Positions 1-10,529 are shown, counted from the first letter of the stretch. The stretch: 64,000 bases of DNA from Enterococcus columbae DSM 7374 = ATCC 51263 (GCF_000406925.1 NZ_KE136350.1:164202-228201), one strand, 5' to 3'. Notes: generated from the letters alone by a model not told the origin. Numbers and translations: made by a program.

Positions 1-317
1 CCATTTGATAATACCAAAAAACGTTTTAGCGGATTACTTGAACGATTCGCCAGCTGCAAATACTCATCTTCTTGCATATAGGCTTTAATGCCAGTTGGTA
101 CTAAAGTCGGTTTAAGCAAGGCTTCTAACCTACTGCGATCAGTAAATAAAGATTTCCCTAATTCCTTTAAATCAATGCCACTTTTCCAAATACTTGGAAT
201 AACGACCTCTTCTGCTGCCTGAAAATCATAGCCTGCTGCATGATGGGTCGCACGTACCGGTAGCTCAATATTCGCATTTTGATATTTTTTAACGACTTCA
301 AATCCTCTTTTTTTCAT
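1..317 (-). CDS. dut: dUTP diphosphatase, 3'-truncated by the window edge
   Basis: Hydrolyses dUTP to dUMP and pyrophosphate, keeping uracil out of DNA. The reading frame starts at an ATG behind a strong AAGGAGG site (321-327) and runs off the window. The visible part, about 105 residues, shows dUTPase motif 1 (AAGYDFQA) and motif 2 (ANRSSNPLKR), with the larger spacing between them seen in Firmicute forms. It is divergent from proB. The start is clear; only the C-terminal part is missing. Confidence 0.88.
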   Translation of the reverse strand, partial: MKKRGFEVVKKYQNANIELPVRATHHAAGYDFQAAEEVVIPSIWKSGIDLKELGKSLFTDRSRLEALLKPTLVPTGIKAYMQEDEYLQLANRSSNPLKRFLVLSN

Positions 318-518
318 AAAACCTCCTTAGATATCCATATTAAATATACGCTTATTTTAACATAAAGGATGAAATTAATCGCCTGTCAAACTAGGAAATT
401 AAGCACTTTTTATGTTTTTTCAATTAAATTCAGTTTTGTAATAAATATAAAAAAATACATGACGAAACGCACTTTTGCGAGTACAATAGAATCAATATAT
501 TATAAAGGAATTTGAGAT

Positions 519-1319
519 ATGCGTGAAAAATTAAAAAATGCTAAAAGAATTGTCATTAAAATCGGGACTAGTTCGTTAGTTTACCCTAATGGCAACATTA
601 ATCTATCTGGAATTGACGAGCTGTCTTTTGTCTTAGCGGATTTAAATAACCAAGGCAAAGAGGTTGTTTTGGTTTCCTCTGGGGCAATTGGTGTCGGGAT
701 GAATCAGCTTGGTCTTACCGCTCGTCCAGCTACAATTCCAGAACAACAAGCGGTAGCTGCATTAGGGCAAGCTACTTTAATGAATATTTATAGCCAACGC
801 TTAGCTAGCTACAGTAAAAAAGCCGGACAAGTTTTACTGACTCGAGATGTGATTGAATATCCTGAGAGTCGCAAAAATGTAACCAATACCCTAGAGCAAT
901 TACTAAAGATGGGCATTATTCCTATCATTAACGAAAATGATACGGTTTCAGTAGATGAATTAGATCACTTAACGAAATTTGGCGATAATGACCAGCTTTC
1001 CGCCATTGTTAGTCAAATTATTCAAGCGGATTTATTAATTATGCTTTCGGATATTAATGGTTTTTATTCTGATAATCCTAATACAAATCCTCAAGCCAGC
1101 CTACATACACATATTGCTCAAATCACTCCAGAAATTATGCACCAAGCGGGTGGTAAAGGCAGTATGTTTGGAACCGGAGGCATGAGTAGTAAGCTAAAAG
1201 CCGCTAAACGAATTCTCGATTGCCAAAGCGCTATGGTTTTAGCGAATGGTAAACAACCTAAAATTATTTTTGATATTTTAGATGGTCAACAAATTGGTAC
1301 ATTATTTATGGAGGGATGA
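519..1319 (+). CDS. proB: Glutamate 5-kinase (short form without PUA domain)
   Basis: Phosphorylates L-glutamate with ATP, the first step of proline synthesis. The 266 residues form one amino-acid-kinase domain: KIGTSSLV near the N-terminus, SSGAIGVG, the glutamate-binding [10 protein letters not shown] with [11 protein letters not shown], and a glycine-rich GTGGMSSKL near the end. The C-terminal PUA domain of the enterobacterial enzyme is absent, as is common in lactic acid bacteria. The ATG follows AAAGGAAT. The stop overlaps the SD region of proA, so the two are translationally coupled. Confidence 0.95.
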   Translation: MREKLKNAKRIVIKIGTSSLVYPNGNINLSGIDELSFVLADLNNQGKEVVLVSSGAIGVGMNQLGLTARPATIPEQQAVAALGQATLMNIYSQRLASYSKKAGQVLLTRDVIEYPESRKNVTNTLEQLLKMGIIPIINENDTVSVDELDHLTKFGDNDQLSAIVSQIIQADLLIMLSDINGFYSDNPNTNPQASLHTHIAQITPEIMHQAGGKGSMFGTGGMSSKLKAAKRILDCQSAMVLANGKQPKIIFDILDGQQIGTLFMEG

Positions 1320-1321
1320 TT

Positions 1322-2569
1322 ATGACAGATATTCAATTACTTGGTAAACAAGCTAAAGAGAGTAGCCACCAGCTGGCACTGCTTTCAACTCAAGAAAAAA
1401 ATCAAGTTTTACTAAAAATGGCTGATGCATTAAATACTCACACCGATAAAATCCTGCAAGCCAATGCCTTAGACTTAAGCCAAGCTGATGCTAATGGCAT
1501 TAAAGAGACGATGAAAGACCGCTTAAAATTAACGCCTGAACGCATTAACGACATGGCTGACGGTATTCGTCAAGTAGCCAGCTTACCCGATCCAATTGGT
1601 GAAGTCGAAAAAATGTGGAAAAATGCAGATGGCCTAACAATCGGTGTTAAACGTGTACCTCTTGGTGTTATCGGTATTATCTATGAATCACGACCAAATG
1701 TAACAACTGATGCAGCCAGCCTTTGCTTTAAAACAGGAAATGCTGTGATCTTACGTGGGGGTAAGGAAGCCTTTCATTCCAATCAAGTATTAGTTGAGAT
1801 TTTACAAGCGGTGTTAAAAGAAAGCCAGATTTCTCCTTTTGCCATCCAATTCGTCGATGATCCTTCACGTGAAGTAGCTAATCAAATGATGCGTTTAAAC
1901 GAATATCTAGATGTTTTAATTCCTCGAGGTGGTGCAGGACTCATTCAAAGCGTGAAAAACAACGCGACGGTGCCTGTAATCGAAACCGGGACTGGAAATA
2001 ATCATGTCTATGTTGATAAAGATGCGCAGCTTGATATGGCCGCTAAAATTGTTATGAACGCTAAAGTCCAACGACCATCTGTATGTAATGCCATCGAAAC
2101 AATTCTTATTCATCGAGACGTTGCACCAGCTTTCTTGCCAGCTATCGAACAACAATTAGTTGCCAAAAATGTTGAACTACGAGCGGATCAAAAAGCGCTA
2201 AACTATTTAACTACGGCTAGCTTAGCAAATGAAGAAGACTGGTATACTGAATACCTTGATTATATTTTAGCCGTTAAAGTGGTGGATTCTTTAGAAGAAG
2301 CGATTGCCCACATTAACAAATACAACACCAAGCACTCTGAAGCAATCGTCACTGACAATTATTTTGCCGCTCAAAAATTCTTGAATGAAGTCGATGCAGC
2401 GGCTGTTTATGTCAATGCCTCAACGCGCTTTACCGATGGCTTTGTTTTTGGTTTTGGTGCTGAAATTGGCATCTCTACGCAAAAATTACATGCCAGAGGT
2501 CCAATGGGCTTACCTGAATTAACCTCAGTCAAATACATCGTCTACGGTGAAGGACAAGTCCGTAATTAG
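1322..2569 (+). CDS. proA: Glutamate-5-semialdehyde dehydrogenase (gamma-glutamyl phosphate reductase)
   Basis: Reduces gamma-glutamyl phosphate with NADPH to the semialdehyde, the second step of proline synthesis. The 415 residues have the ALDH-like fold with catalytic cysteine in [11 protein letters not shown] and a conserved [10 protein letters not shown] near the C-terminus. An in-frame ATG at 1316 sits directly on the SD, so the ATG at 1322, six bases after GGAGGG (1310-1315), is the better start. Second gene of a proBA operon closed by a strong hairpin. Confidence 0.95.
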   Translation: MTDIQLLGKQAKESSHQLALLSTQEKNQVLLKMADALNTHTDKILQANALDLSQADANGIKETMKDRLKLTPERINDMADGIRQVASLPDPIGEVEKMWKNADGLTIGVKRVPLGVIGIIYESRPNVTTDAASLCFKTGNAVILRGGKEAFHSNQVLVEILQAVLKESQISPFAIQFVDDPSREVANQMMRLNEYLDVLIPRGGAGLIQSVKNNATVPVIETGTGNNHVYVDKDAQLDMAAKIVMNAKVQRPSVCNAIETILIHRDVAPAFLPAIEQQLVAKNVELRADQKALNYLTTASLANEEDWYTEYLDYILAVKVVDSLEEAIAHINKYNTKHSEAIVTDNYFAAQKFLNEVDAAAVYVNASTRFTDGFVFGFGAEIGISTQKLHARGPMGLPELTSVKYIVYGEGQVRN

Positions 2570-2573
2570 CGCT

Positions 2574-2621
2574 AAAAATAGACATTATCCTGCTATTAAT
2601 AAGCGGATAATGTCTATTTTT
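2574..2621. terminator. Bidirectional Rho-independent terminator after proBA
   Basis: A 17-bp perfect stem (AAAAATAGACATTATCC paired with its complement) around a 14-nt loop. It has a T-run on one side and an A-run on the other, so it can work on both strands. Confidence 0.9.
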
Positions 2622-2801
2622 CATTTACTCATCAAAAAACTAATTTTACAGTAGCTAGTAATTGTTTTCACTCTTCGCTAACCTCGACTACCTAATTATC
2701 ACTCAAGAAGCATTAAAGTGCTAGCAAGCATTTTTTAATTAAATTTGACAAATTGCATTCTCCTAAAAATTACTTTGCCTTTAAAAGAACGACAGTATTT
2801 A

Positions 2802-2830
2802 TTGAAACTTTCTGAAATCATCGCTATAAT
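2802..2830 (+). promoter_or_regulatory. Sigma-A promoter of the ABC-F gene
   Basis: TTGAAA and TATAAT separated by 17 bases, about 30 bases before the TTG start of the downstream gene. Confidence 0.7.
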
Positions 2831-2862
2831 AAAATGACTATGAAAAAAAGTGAGGAAATGCC

Positions 2863-4491
2863 TTGATTACAGTAAGTGATGTAAGTTTGCACTTTTCAGA
2901 TCGCAAACTTTTTGATGATGTGAATATTAAGTTTACACCGGGAAACTGCTACGGATTAATTGGTGCGAATGGTGCTGGTAAATCAACCTTTTTAAAGATT
3001 TTAGCTGGTGAAATTCAACCTTCAACCGGTGCGGTTACACTAGGACCTGATGAACGGATGGCTGTTTTAAAACAAAACCACTTCGATTATGAAGAATATA
3101 CAGTCATCGAGACCGTGATCATGGGACATAAACGTCTCTATGATATTATGAAAGAAAAAGATGCAATCTATATGAAGCCAGACTTTTCTGATGAAGATGG
3201 GATTCGTGCCGCTGAATTAGAAGGCGAGTTTGCTGAATTAAACGGTTGGGAAGCTGAACCAGAGGCTGCTGTCTTGTTGCAAGGTTTGAATATCCCTGAA
3301 GAATTGCACCATGTTTACATGAGCGAATTAACTGCCGGCCAAAAAGTGAAGGTATTATTAGCCCAAGCTTTATTCGGCAAGCCAGATGTATTGCTTTTAG
3401 ACGAGCCAACAAACGGATTAGATATTCAATCGATTAGCTGGTTAGAAGAATTTCTAATTAACTTTGAGAATACCGTTATTGTCGTATCTCACGACCGTCA
3501 TTTTCTAAATAAAGTCTGCACACACATGGCTGACCTTGATTTTGGTAAAATTAAATTATACGTCGGTAACTACGACTTTTGGTTAGAATCTAGCCAGCTA
3601 GCAGCCAAATTACAAGCGCAACAAAATGCCAAAAAAGAAGAACAAATCAAGGAATTACAAGAGTTTATTGCGCGCTTTAGTGCAAATGCATCTAAATCTA
3701 AACAAGCTACTTCTCGTAAGAAAATGCTAGAAAAAATTACCCTTGAAGACATTCAACCTTCATCTCGTCGTTATCCATTTGTGGGCTTTAAGCCAGAACG
3801 TGAAATTGGTAATGACTTGTTGCAGCTAGATAATGTCAGTGTGACTATCGATGGCAAGAAGATTTTAGATAATATTACCTTTACTTTAAATAAAGACGAT
3901 AAGGTTGCCTTCATTGCGGATAATGATATTACCACAACAACCCTTTTTAAAGTAATTATGGGTGAAATCACTCCTGATACCGGGACTGTCCGTTGGGGAG
4001 TAACAACTAGCCAAGCTTATTTACCTAAAGATACTTCTAAAGAATTTGATACTGATTTAACGATTGTCGATTGGTTAAGACAATATGCAAGTAAAGAAGA
4101 AGATGACAATACCTTCTTGCGTAGCTTCTTAGGTCGTATGCTATTTTCTGGTGATGAAGTGCTAAAACCAGTGAATGTGTTATCTGGAGGCGAAAAGGTG
4201 CGCTGTATGCTATCTAAGATGATGCTATCTAAAGCCAATGTTTTAGTCTTAGATGACCCTACAAATCATTTAGATTTAGAATCAATTACAGCCTTAAACG
4301 ATGGCTTGATGGCCTTTACTGGTTCGATGTTGTTTGCTTCACACGACCATCAATTCATCCAAACCTTAGCTAACCGAATCATTGTTGTTTCTAATAAAGG
4401 GGTAGTCGACCGTGCTGAAACGACCTATGATGAATTCTTAGAAAATGAAACGGTTCAAGCACAAGTAAAAGCCTTATATAGTGAAGAATAG
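2863..4491 (+). CDS. ABC-F family ATPase (YkpA-like), NBD2 with degenerate motifs
   Basis: Soluble twin-ATPase of the ABC-F translation-factor family, which acts on ribosomes rather than membranes. The 542 residues hold two nucleotide-binding domains. NBD1 has GANGAGKST, the signature LTAGQ and LLLDEPTNGLD. A linker follows, with the long charged helix of the family near residues 240-300. NBD2 has LSGGEKVR but a Walker A reading ADNDITTTTLF and a Walker B ending LDDPTNHLD, with Asp in place of the catalytic Glu. The start is TTG after GAGG (2852-2855); the ATG at 2858 is out of frame and stops after two codons. The gene stands alone. Confidence 0.88.
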   Translation: MITVSDVSLHFSDRKLFDDVNIKFTPGNCYGLIGANGAGKSTFLKILAGEIQPSTGAVTLGPDERMAVLKQNHFDYEEYTVIETVIMGHKRLYDIMKEKDAIYMKPDFSDEDGIRAAELEGEFAELNGWEAEPEAAVLLQGLNIPEELHHVYMSELTAGQKVKVLLAQALFGKPDVLLLDEPTNGLDIQSISWLEEFLINFENTVIVVSHDRHFLNKVCTHMADLDFGKIKLYVGNYDFWLESSQLAAKLQAQQNAKKEEQIKELQEFIARFSANASKSKQATSRKKMLEKITLEDIQPSSRRYPFVGFKPEREIGNDLLQLDNVSVTIDGKKILDNITFTLNKDDKVAFIADNDITTTTLFKVIMGEITPDTGTVRWGVTTSQAYLPKDTSKEFDTDLTIVDWLRQYASKEEDDNTFLRSFLGRMLFSGDEVLKPVNVLSGGEKVRCMLSKMMLSKANVLVLDDPTNHLDLESITALNDGLMAFTGSMLFASHDHQFIQTLANRIIVVSNKGVVDRAETTYDEFLENETVQAQVKALYSEE

Positions 4492-4617
4492 AGTGATTCT
4501 AAAGCAAGAGTGAATTTGTCAAACTATCTTCATAAATAATTCACATCTATGCTTTATAGTATAAGTATCCCAACAAACAACCCTATATAAACACTTTTTC
4601 ATTTTTAACTCCTTTTC

Positions 4618-4648
4618 CTGCTAGAGCTTTCTAGCAGGTATTTTTTTG
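4618..4648 (+). terminator. Terminator after the ABC-F gene
   Basis: Stem CCTGCTAG/CTAGCAGG (extendable by one A-T pair), short loop, then TATTTTTTT. Confidence 0.88.
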
Positions 4649-4732
4649 GGAAATTTTTCAGAAAATGTATAAATTTCTCTATTATTAGCCGATATCTTCC
4701 TTACTAATGATAAATGAAAGGCTAGATGAATA

Positions 4733-6445
4733 ATGAAATTCAATAGTATTCGCAATAAAATTTTGATCCCTGTAAGTCTATTAATTATTGTTATTTCTGT
4801 CTGTTCTGGTATCGGTTCCTATTGGCAATTAAGAAATTCCATTATCGACATGGGCATTGAAGAAGCGCGCTTAGCTGCCACCAATGTCAGCAAGGTCATC
4901 GACCAAGAAAAATTGCAACATCTAAAAAAAGGGGACGAACAAAGTAAAGATTATCAAGAAATCCTACAATTAATGCGGAATCTAAAAGAAGACAGTGGGA
5001 TTAAATACCTGTATACACTAACTACTGACGGCAATCAGGTCTATTATGGTATAGATACGGACACGACGAACAATCAAGCGAAAATCGGTGATACCTTTGA
5101 GAGCAATTATCAAGATTTAAAAACGGCTTTTGATGGTCAAACTTATAGTAGTCCGGCGATTGATTATGAAGGTAGTGACCGATTGATTACAGTTTATAAA
5201 CCAGTGACCGATGCTTCTGGAAAGGTCATCGCTTTAATCGGTTGTGATTACGACGCTTGGCCAATTATTAAAAAATTACGACATTTAATGATTCAAACCA
5301 TTTTAATTACTTTACTATTCTTAATTTTAGCATTAATTTTATTACAATTAATTTTACGCACAATCAGTAAAAATTTAAAAACAATCAACGAAAAAATTTA
5401 TGAATTAGTTCATCATGAGGGCGATTTAACCCAATCACTAACCATTAAAACAGGCGATGAATTAGAAGAAATTGCTGAGAATATCAATCATTTACTGCTT
5501 TACATGCATAAAATTATGACAAATATTCAGCAAAACACTCACCAGCTAACCAGCAGTACGGATCAAATTAGTCAATCCGTCGATCAAGTAAATGGGAATG
5601 TCGAAGAAGTCTCCTCTACCATGGAAGAAATGAGTGCTGCTATGGAAGAAACTGCTGCATCAATGGCTGAGATGATTCAATCGATTCAATCCGCCTACCA
5701 AATTGTCGAACAAACGAATCAAGATGCCAAGATGCAGCAACAATCAGCTGAACAAATTACTCAAGTTGCTAATGATATTTTCTATCAAGCGCAAGATGAT
5801 CAGCAAAAAGCGCAAAACACTGCTCAAACAGTCATTCAAACGGTCAATGAAAAAATTGCTGCTTCTCAAGCGGTAGAACAAATTGATACCTTAACCAAGA
5901 ATATTATCGATATTACCAAACAAACCAATTTACTCGCTTTGAATGCCAGCATTGAAGCCGCTCGTTCCGGTGAAGCAGGTAAAGGCTTTGCAGTAGTGGC
6001 TGCTGAAATCGGTAAATTAGCGCAACATTCAGCTGCTACAGCTGCCGATATTCAAAAGGTTAGCCAAACAGTCTTGATTGCTGTTAAAGAACTCTCTCAA
6101 GAAGCAGAAAAGATGCTGACATTTGTGCAAGAGGATGCATTAGACGGCTATCAAAAACTCATGCACACGAGCCAGCAATATCATCAAGATTTAAGTGATA
6201 TTTCACTAGTAATGGAACAATTTGCACAAAGCAGCCAACAGCTACATCAATTAATGAATGAAATCAAACATGCGATTACTTCCATCCAAATTGCCAATGA
6301 TGAAAGCACACAAGGTGTCGTCAATGTCACGCAATCAATGATGGAGACCGCCAATAATATGCAACAAATTCATCAAGAAGTGGGTGCTAACCAAAAAGTA
6401 GCCCATCAATTATCAACAGAAGTAGACAAATTTAAGCTCTCTTAG
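4733..6445 (+). CDS. Methyl-accepting chemotaxis protein (orphan transducer)
   Basis: Transmembrane chemoreceptor of 570 residues. TM1 is near residues 10-31. An extracellular sensor of about 150 residues looks like a Cache fold ([19 protein letters not shown] region). TM2 is near 187-207, followed by HAMP, then a long coiled-coil signalling domain with the conserved tip around [20 protein letters not shown]. No CheA, CheW, CheY, flagellar or methylation gene lies in this window, so the partner is elsewhere or lost. The ATG follows GAAAGG with a long spacing. Flanked by terminators on both sides, so it is monocistronic. Confidence 0.9.
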   Translation: MKFNSIRNKILIPVSLLIIVISVCSGIGSYWQLRNSIIDMGIEEARLAATNVSKVIDQEKLQHLKKGDEQSKDYQEILQLMRNLKEDSGIKYLYTLTTDGNQVYYGIDTDTTNNQAKIGDTFESNYQDLKTAFDGQTYSSPAIDYEGSDRLITVYKPVTDASGKVIALIGCDYDAWPIIKKLRHLMIQTILITLLFLILALILLQLILRTISKNLKTINEKIYELVHHEGDLTQSLTIKTGDELEEIAENINHLLLYMHKIMTNIQQNTHQLTSSTDQISQSVDQVNGNVEEVSSTMEEMSAAMEETAASMAEMIQSIQSAYQIVEQTNQDAKMQQQSAEQITQVANDIFYQAQDDQQKAQNTAQTVIQTVNEKIAASQAVEQIDTLTKNIIDITKQTNLLALNASIEAARSGEAGKGFAVVAAEIGKLAQHSAATAADIQKVSQTVLIAVKELSQEAEKMLTFVQEDALDGYQKLMHTSQQYHQDLSDISLVMEQFAQSSQQLHQLMNEIKHAITSIQIANDESTQGVVNVTQSMMETANNMQQIHQEVGANQKVAHQLSTEVDKFKLS

Positions 6446-6452
6446 TCTAGAG

Positions 6453-6500
6453 GACCAGATAAACAAAGCGTGTAGCAGCTTTACTTTATCTGGTCTTTTC
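6453..6500 (+). terminator. Terminator after the chemoreceptor gene
   Basis: GACCAGATAAA pairs with TTTATCTGGTC, with a second inner pairing AAAG/CTTT, followed by TTTT. Confidence 0.85.
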
Positions 6501-6610
6501 ATTGAATAAACAAGACTTCTCTCTTGAATCATGCTAAAATAGGCGCTAATGTAGTAAATCAAAAATTTAGATTCACAGAAAACATTTTTCTTTAGAAATG
6601 GAGATTGATT

Positions 6611-7804
6611 ATGTTCACAGTACTAAAAACAAAGCTCAATTATTTAAGCTTTGTTATGACTTATTTTTTCTATTATTTCTCTTTTGCGATTTTTTCTTGT
6701 TTGATTGCAGTCTATCTTTTAGATAAAGGTTTTAGTCCGGCTGAAACTTCCTTAGTGGTCTCTAGCTCCTTTTTAAGCTCGATGATTGCCCAACCTATTA
6801 TCGGCTCATTAAGTGACCGTTATTCCCTTAAGCGTGTCAACCAAGCCGTCTTTTTACTCGCTTGCTTTGGCGGAATCTATTTTGCTTATGCTTCTAGTCT
6901 GATTGCTTGTATAATCGGCTACAGCTTTGTTTTAGCCCTAATCAATGGCAGTAATCCGATTTTAGAAAAGCTCGCTACTCTTAGCCCATATAAATATGGT
7001 GCCATTCGCGTTTGGGGAACGATTGGCTATGCAGTCGGCTCACAGGCTGCTGGAATTATCTATGCTTTTATTGCACCACAAGCGATATTTTTTACCTTTG
7101 TCCTCACACTAGTTTTAGCCATGGTTGGTTTATATTTTGCCAAACCAGATATGAAAAAGCAGCAACTCTTACAAAAGGCGAAAAACAAACAGCAACATAC
7201 TAAGCAAAAAACGCATTTATTTTCTTTATTTAAAAACCATTTATTTGTGCAATATTTATTGATTGCTGGGGTATTTTTTAGCCTGATTAATATTGCCAAC
7301 ACCTATATTCCAGCGATGTTTCAAGCAGAAGGACTCAAGCTTACGGTTGTTTCAAACATCTTATTTTGGGCGGTGCTATGTGAAGTACCCGTTGTCTTTT
7401 TTTCTTATTTATTCATGGATCGACTCAGCAACAAAATCTTATTAATCATTCCAACGTTGATTGTTTTAGCGCAATTTTTTAGTTTTGGTTTTAATCTTTG
7501 GCTACCGATCCAAGTCTTTTGGACCCTATTTGCCAAACACCCGGCTAGCATGATTTTTGTGATGATGAATCTAAAAATTGTCGCAACCTTAATTCCTGAA
7601 GATCAGCAAATCTCAGCACTTGCGCTCATTCAAACGATTAGAAATTTAGCCTCGATGCTCGCGCAAAGTCTATTTGGCTGGTTACTTGAAAAAAGTGGCT
7701 ATCATCAAATGTTTCTAATTGCTTTTGGTTTGATTGCTTGTGTATTGCTGGCTTTAATTTTCTATCGCATTCCTAAATCACCTAAACAGAAGATTTTTTC
7801 TTGA
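6611..7804 (+). CDS. MFS transporter, 12 TM
   Basis: Major facilitator of about 397 residues with twelve predicted helices and the loop 2-3 motif GSLSDRYSLKR. The general look is of the LacY/nucleoside:H+ symporter-like group (PF12832 type), but the substrate cannot be read. TTG at 6605 opens the same frame; the ATG at 6611 lies seven bases after TGGAG and is preferred. No regulator is adjacent, so it is probably monocistronic. Confidence 0.82.
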   Translation: MFTVLKTKLNYLSFVMTYFFYYFSFAIFSCLIAVYLLDKGFSPAETSLVVSSSFLSSMIAQPIIGSLSDRYSLKRVNQAVFLLACFGGIYFAYASSLIACIIGYSFVLALINGSNPILEKLATLSPYKYGAIRVWGTIGYAVGSQAAGIIYAFIAPQAIFFTFVLTLVLAMVGLYFAKPDMKKQQLLQKAKNKQQHTKQKTHLFSLFKNHLFVQYLLIAGVFFSLINIANTYIPAMFQAEGLKLTVVSNILFWAVLCEVPVVFFSYLFMDRLSNKILLIIPTLIVLAQFFSFGFNLWLPIQVFWTLFAKHPASMIFVMMNLKIVATLIPEDQQISALALIQTIRNLASMLAQSLFGWLLEKSGYHQMFLIAFGLIACVLLALIFYRIPKSPKQKIFS

Positions 7805-7860
7805 TTATAAGGCAATAAATACAGCACCTACGCTAGATTTACATTTTTACCTTTTTTCAT

Positions 7861-7904
7861 GCGCAGATACTGCATAAATTTTTAAATTTGTGCAGTGTTT
7901 GCGC
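7861..7904. repeat. Imperfect 21-bp palindrome starting and ending in GCGC
   Basis: Two 21-nt arms (GCGCAGATACTGCATAAATTT and its near-complement) separated by two bases, with four mismatched pairs. It lies between the MFS stop and the shared terminator. The long paired arms suggest a structured RNA or a binding site. No T-run follows it. Confidence 0.6.
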
Positions 7905-7929
7905 GGAATTTAAGCCAAACTCTAAAATA

Positions 7930-7976
7930 AAAAAGTCTTAACTGATGGTTTTTTCCCATCAACTAAGACTTTTTGT
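7930..7976. terminator. Bidirectional terminator between convergent MFS and ecfT genes
   Basis: AAAAAGTCTTA pairs with TAAGACTTTTT and an inner TGATGG/CCATCA extends the stem. A and T runs flank both sides. Confidence 0.9.
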
Positions 7977-7977
7977 T

Positions 7978-8808
7978 TTATTTAAATGGATTATAAAATC
8001 GACCGCCGTTAACATAAAATAAAGCGATACTCAAAGCCAATAGCAAGCAACAAATCAATAAAGCTAAAAGATCACTCGCTACAATCGGCTTGTTCGCATA
8101 CCAAGTTCGGCGTTTCTTTTGTCCAAATCTCCTTAATTCCATCGCATGAGCAATGACTTCAATTCGCTCAAAGCTAGTTAGAATCAGTGGCAATAAAATC
8201 TGCATACTCCCTCTCACTCGCTGCATCAAGCGAGCTTTTTGGCTTAATTCCAACCCTCGAGCCTGCTGCGCCATTTTTATTTGCTGGAAATCCTCCTGAA
8301 TATCCGGAATATAGCGTAAGGCTAGGGCAAAGGCGTAGCTAATTCGGTAACTAATGCCTAAACGATTTAAGCTAGCCGCAAACTCACTCGGATTAGTGGT
8401 CAAAATAAAGACTAGGGCGATGGGAATCGTTGAAAAGTATTTCAACAATAGATTGAATTCATAGAACAATTGCTGGCTCGTCAATTGATAAGCCCCTATT
8501 CCCTTTAACAGTACCGTTTGACTATGATAGAGTGTCACCCCATAGTTAGGAGCAAAGAGATACACAAATAGTAAATTTAATACCGAGAAGATAAACACCA
8601 AATGCAAAACAAATTTGACTTGTTGATATTTGATTTTCGCTTGTACAAATAATACCATCGAGAAAACCATCATCAAAAGTAAAAAGCGCGTATCATAGGT
8701 AATCATCGATGCGATCGTTAAAAGCAAAAAACAGGCTAGCTTAATCGCTGCATTCATTCGATGTAGATAGGTATTGCCAGCAACATAGCCTAATAGATTA
8801 TTTTGCAT
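7978..8808 (-). CDS. ecfT: Energy-coupling factor transporter transmembrane protein EcfT
   Basis: Integral membrane coupling subunit of an ECF vitamin importer, 276 residues with several hydrophobic segments. The C-terminal coupling motifs appear as AQQARGLEL and the later AMELRRFG. The ATG at 8808 sits in the tail of the upstream ATPase gene (11-base overlap), so the two are translationally coupled. A longer in-frame opening to 8880 lies wholly inside the ATPase gene and is not needed. Third gene of an S-A-T operon. Confidence 0.9.
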   Translation of the reverse strand: MQNNLLGYVAGNTYLHRMNAAIKLACFLLLTIASMITYDTRFLLLMMVFSMVLFVQAKIKYQQVKFVLHLVFIFSVLNLLFVYLFAPNYGVTLYHSQTVLLKGIGAYQLTSQQLFYEFNLLLKYFSTIPIALVFILTTNPSEFAASLNRLGISYRISYAFALALRYIPDIQEDFQQIKMAQQARGLELSQKARLMQRVRGSMQILLPLILTSFERIEVIAHAMELRRFGQKKRRTWYANKPIVASDLLALLICCLLLALSIALFYVNGGRFYNPFK

Positions 8809-10519
8809 CTGCTTGTTCCCTCGCCTTTCTCTCAAAATCAATAAATGCCTGCACGAAGCTTGCCGGTGTAGCCAAACCAATACGTTTTGCTAAATAATAA
8901 AGACTCGTTGCCTTTAATGAGGCTTGTTCAATCAGCGCTTCATTGGTTAAAAGGTCTGCTGGTTGGATGTCAGCAATCAGCTTACCGTCGACAATAACCA
9001 ACGCGCGATTGGTATATTCAAGCATTAGGTGCATATCATGGGTCACCATTAAAATAGTGATTCCTTGGCGATTGAGCGATTCAAGAAAAGACATCATTTT
9101 CGTATAATGCGCATAGTCCTGACCAGCAGTAGGCTCATCTAAAATCAAGATTTCTGGCTGTAGCACCAGCATTGAAGCAATCGTCACACGTTTTTTCTGA
9201 CCATAGCTTAACGCTTGAATCGGCCAGTTACGATAAGGATATAATCCACAAATCTTTAGGGCTTCATAGACACGCGTTTTAATTTCATCTTCAGCAACCT
9301 GACGCAGTCGTAAGCCCAGTGCTACTTCATCAAAAATCATCGTTTGTGAAATCATTTGATTGGGATTTTGCATAACATAACCAATTTTATCCGCTCGTTC
9401 CTTAATCGAAGCCTTGGTAAAATCCTCCTCTTTATAAAGCAAGGTACCGGCTGTTGGCTGTAAGAAGCCACAGATTAACTTGATTAATGTGCTTTTGCCT
9501 GCACCGTTTTGACCGACAATTGCGGTCATTTCGCCCTTTTGAATCACTGTAGTCATATCCTTTAATATCGGCGTTTGCTGATAGCCTGCTTGAATATGCG
9601 CTAAACGCAGTAAAGGCGTGCTAGTAATTTTTGGACTGGTTGCTTGATATTGCTGATACCAGTCCTTCAGCTGTGCTTGTGCTTGAGTGAAGTCTAAAGC
9701 CTGAATATCTGCTAAATTAGACAATCGGCTTAAGTCAACACCAGCATATTTCAAGGCGCTAATATATAACGGCTCACGAATACCAAGCTTTGTTAAAGTA
9801 TCACTGGCTAATAATTCAGCTGGTGTATGATCACTGACTAATCTACCTTGGTCAAAAACTAACATCCGGTCAAGTGGGCAATGTAAGACATCTTCTAATC
9901 GATGCTCAATAATGATAACTGTTGCATTTAACTCCTGCTTTAGCTCATGAATATATTCCATCGCTTGCTTGCCGGCAGCTGGATCCAGATTGGCTAAAGG
10001 TTCATCAAATAATAAAATCGGTGTCTTCCCAATCATCACACCAGCCATTGATACTCGTTGCTTTTGACCTCCAGATAAATCCTGTGGTCGATAAGTTAAT
10101 TGATTTTGTAAGCCAACTTTTTCTGCCCAGTATTGGACTTGTTGATGCATCTGCTCAGTTGGCACGGCTTCATTTTCTAAAGCAAAGGCAATATCTTCTG
10201 CCACCGTTAAACCTAAAAATTGTCCATCTGTATCCTGTAAGACTGTACCAACATAGGTTGATAAAGAAAAAATATCAGCCTTCCCCACCTGCAAATCACC
10301 CACCGTCATCTCACCAGTAATCGTACCAACATAAGCGTTAGGAATTAATCCATTGATTAAATGCCCAAAAGTTGATTTACCTGAACCACTTGGCCCTAAA
10401 ATTAAGACGGTTTCCCCTTCATAAATCGTTACATCAATGGCTTGTAGGGTAGGCTCTTGTTGACTATCATATTGAAAGGATAGCTGTTTACATTCGATTA
10501 TCGGTTTTTTCACCTGCAT
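8798..10519 (-). CDS. ECF transporter ATPase, fused tandem NBDs (EcfA1-EcfA2 type)
   Basis: ATP-hydrolysing subunit with both ECF ATPases in one chain of about 573 residues. NBD1 (roughly 8-235) has GPSGSGKSTF, LSGGQKQR and LLFDEPLANLD. NBD2 (roughly 305-540) has GQNGAGKSTL, LSYGQKKR and LILDEPTAGQD. The LSYGQ signature in NBD2 departs from LSGGQ. Two consecutive ATG codons at 10522 and 10519 are possible starts. It begins just after the S-component stop. Confidence 0.9.
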   Translation of the reverse strand: MQVKKPIIECKQLSFQYDSQQEPTLQAIDVTIYEGETVLILGPSGSGKSTFGHLINGLIPNAYVGTITGEMTVGDLQVGKADIFSLSTYVGTVLQDTDGQFLGLTVAEDIAFALENEAVPTEQMHQQVQYWAEKVGLQNQLTYRPQDLSGGQKQRVSMAGVMIGKTPILLFDEPLANLDPAAGKQAMEYIHELKQELNATVIIIEHRLEDVLHCPLDRMLVFDQGRLVSDHTPAELLASDTLTKLGIREPLYISALKYAGVDLSRLSNLADIQALDFTQAQAQLKDWYQQYQATSPKITSTPLLRLAHIQAGYQQTPILKDMTTVIQKGEMTAIVGQNGAGKSTLIKLICGFLQPTAGTLLYKEEDFTKASIKERADKIGYVMQNPNQMISQTMIFDEVALGLRLRQVAEDEIKTRVYEALKICGLYPYRNWPIQALSYGQKKRVTIASMLVLQPEILILDEPTAGQDYAHYTKMMSFLESLNRQGITILMVTHDMHLMLEYTNRALVIVDGKLIADIQPADLLTNEALIEQASLKATSLYYLAKRIGLATPASFVQAFIDFERKAREQADAK

Positions 10520-10529
10520 CATCCTCTAT

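Noticed and set aside
1861-1876. Fifth parS candidate TCCTTCACGTGAAGTA in proA.
   Set aside because: Only 12 of 16 matches and constrained by the protein sequence (PSREV).
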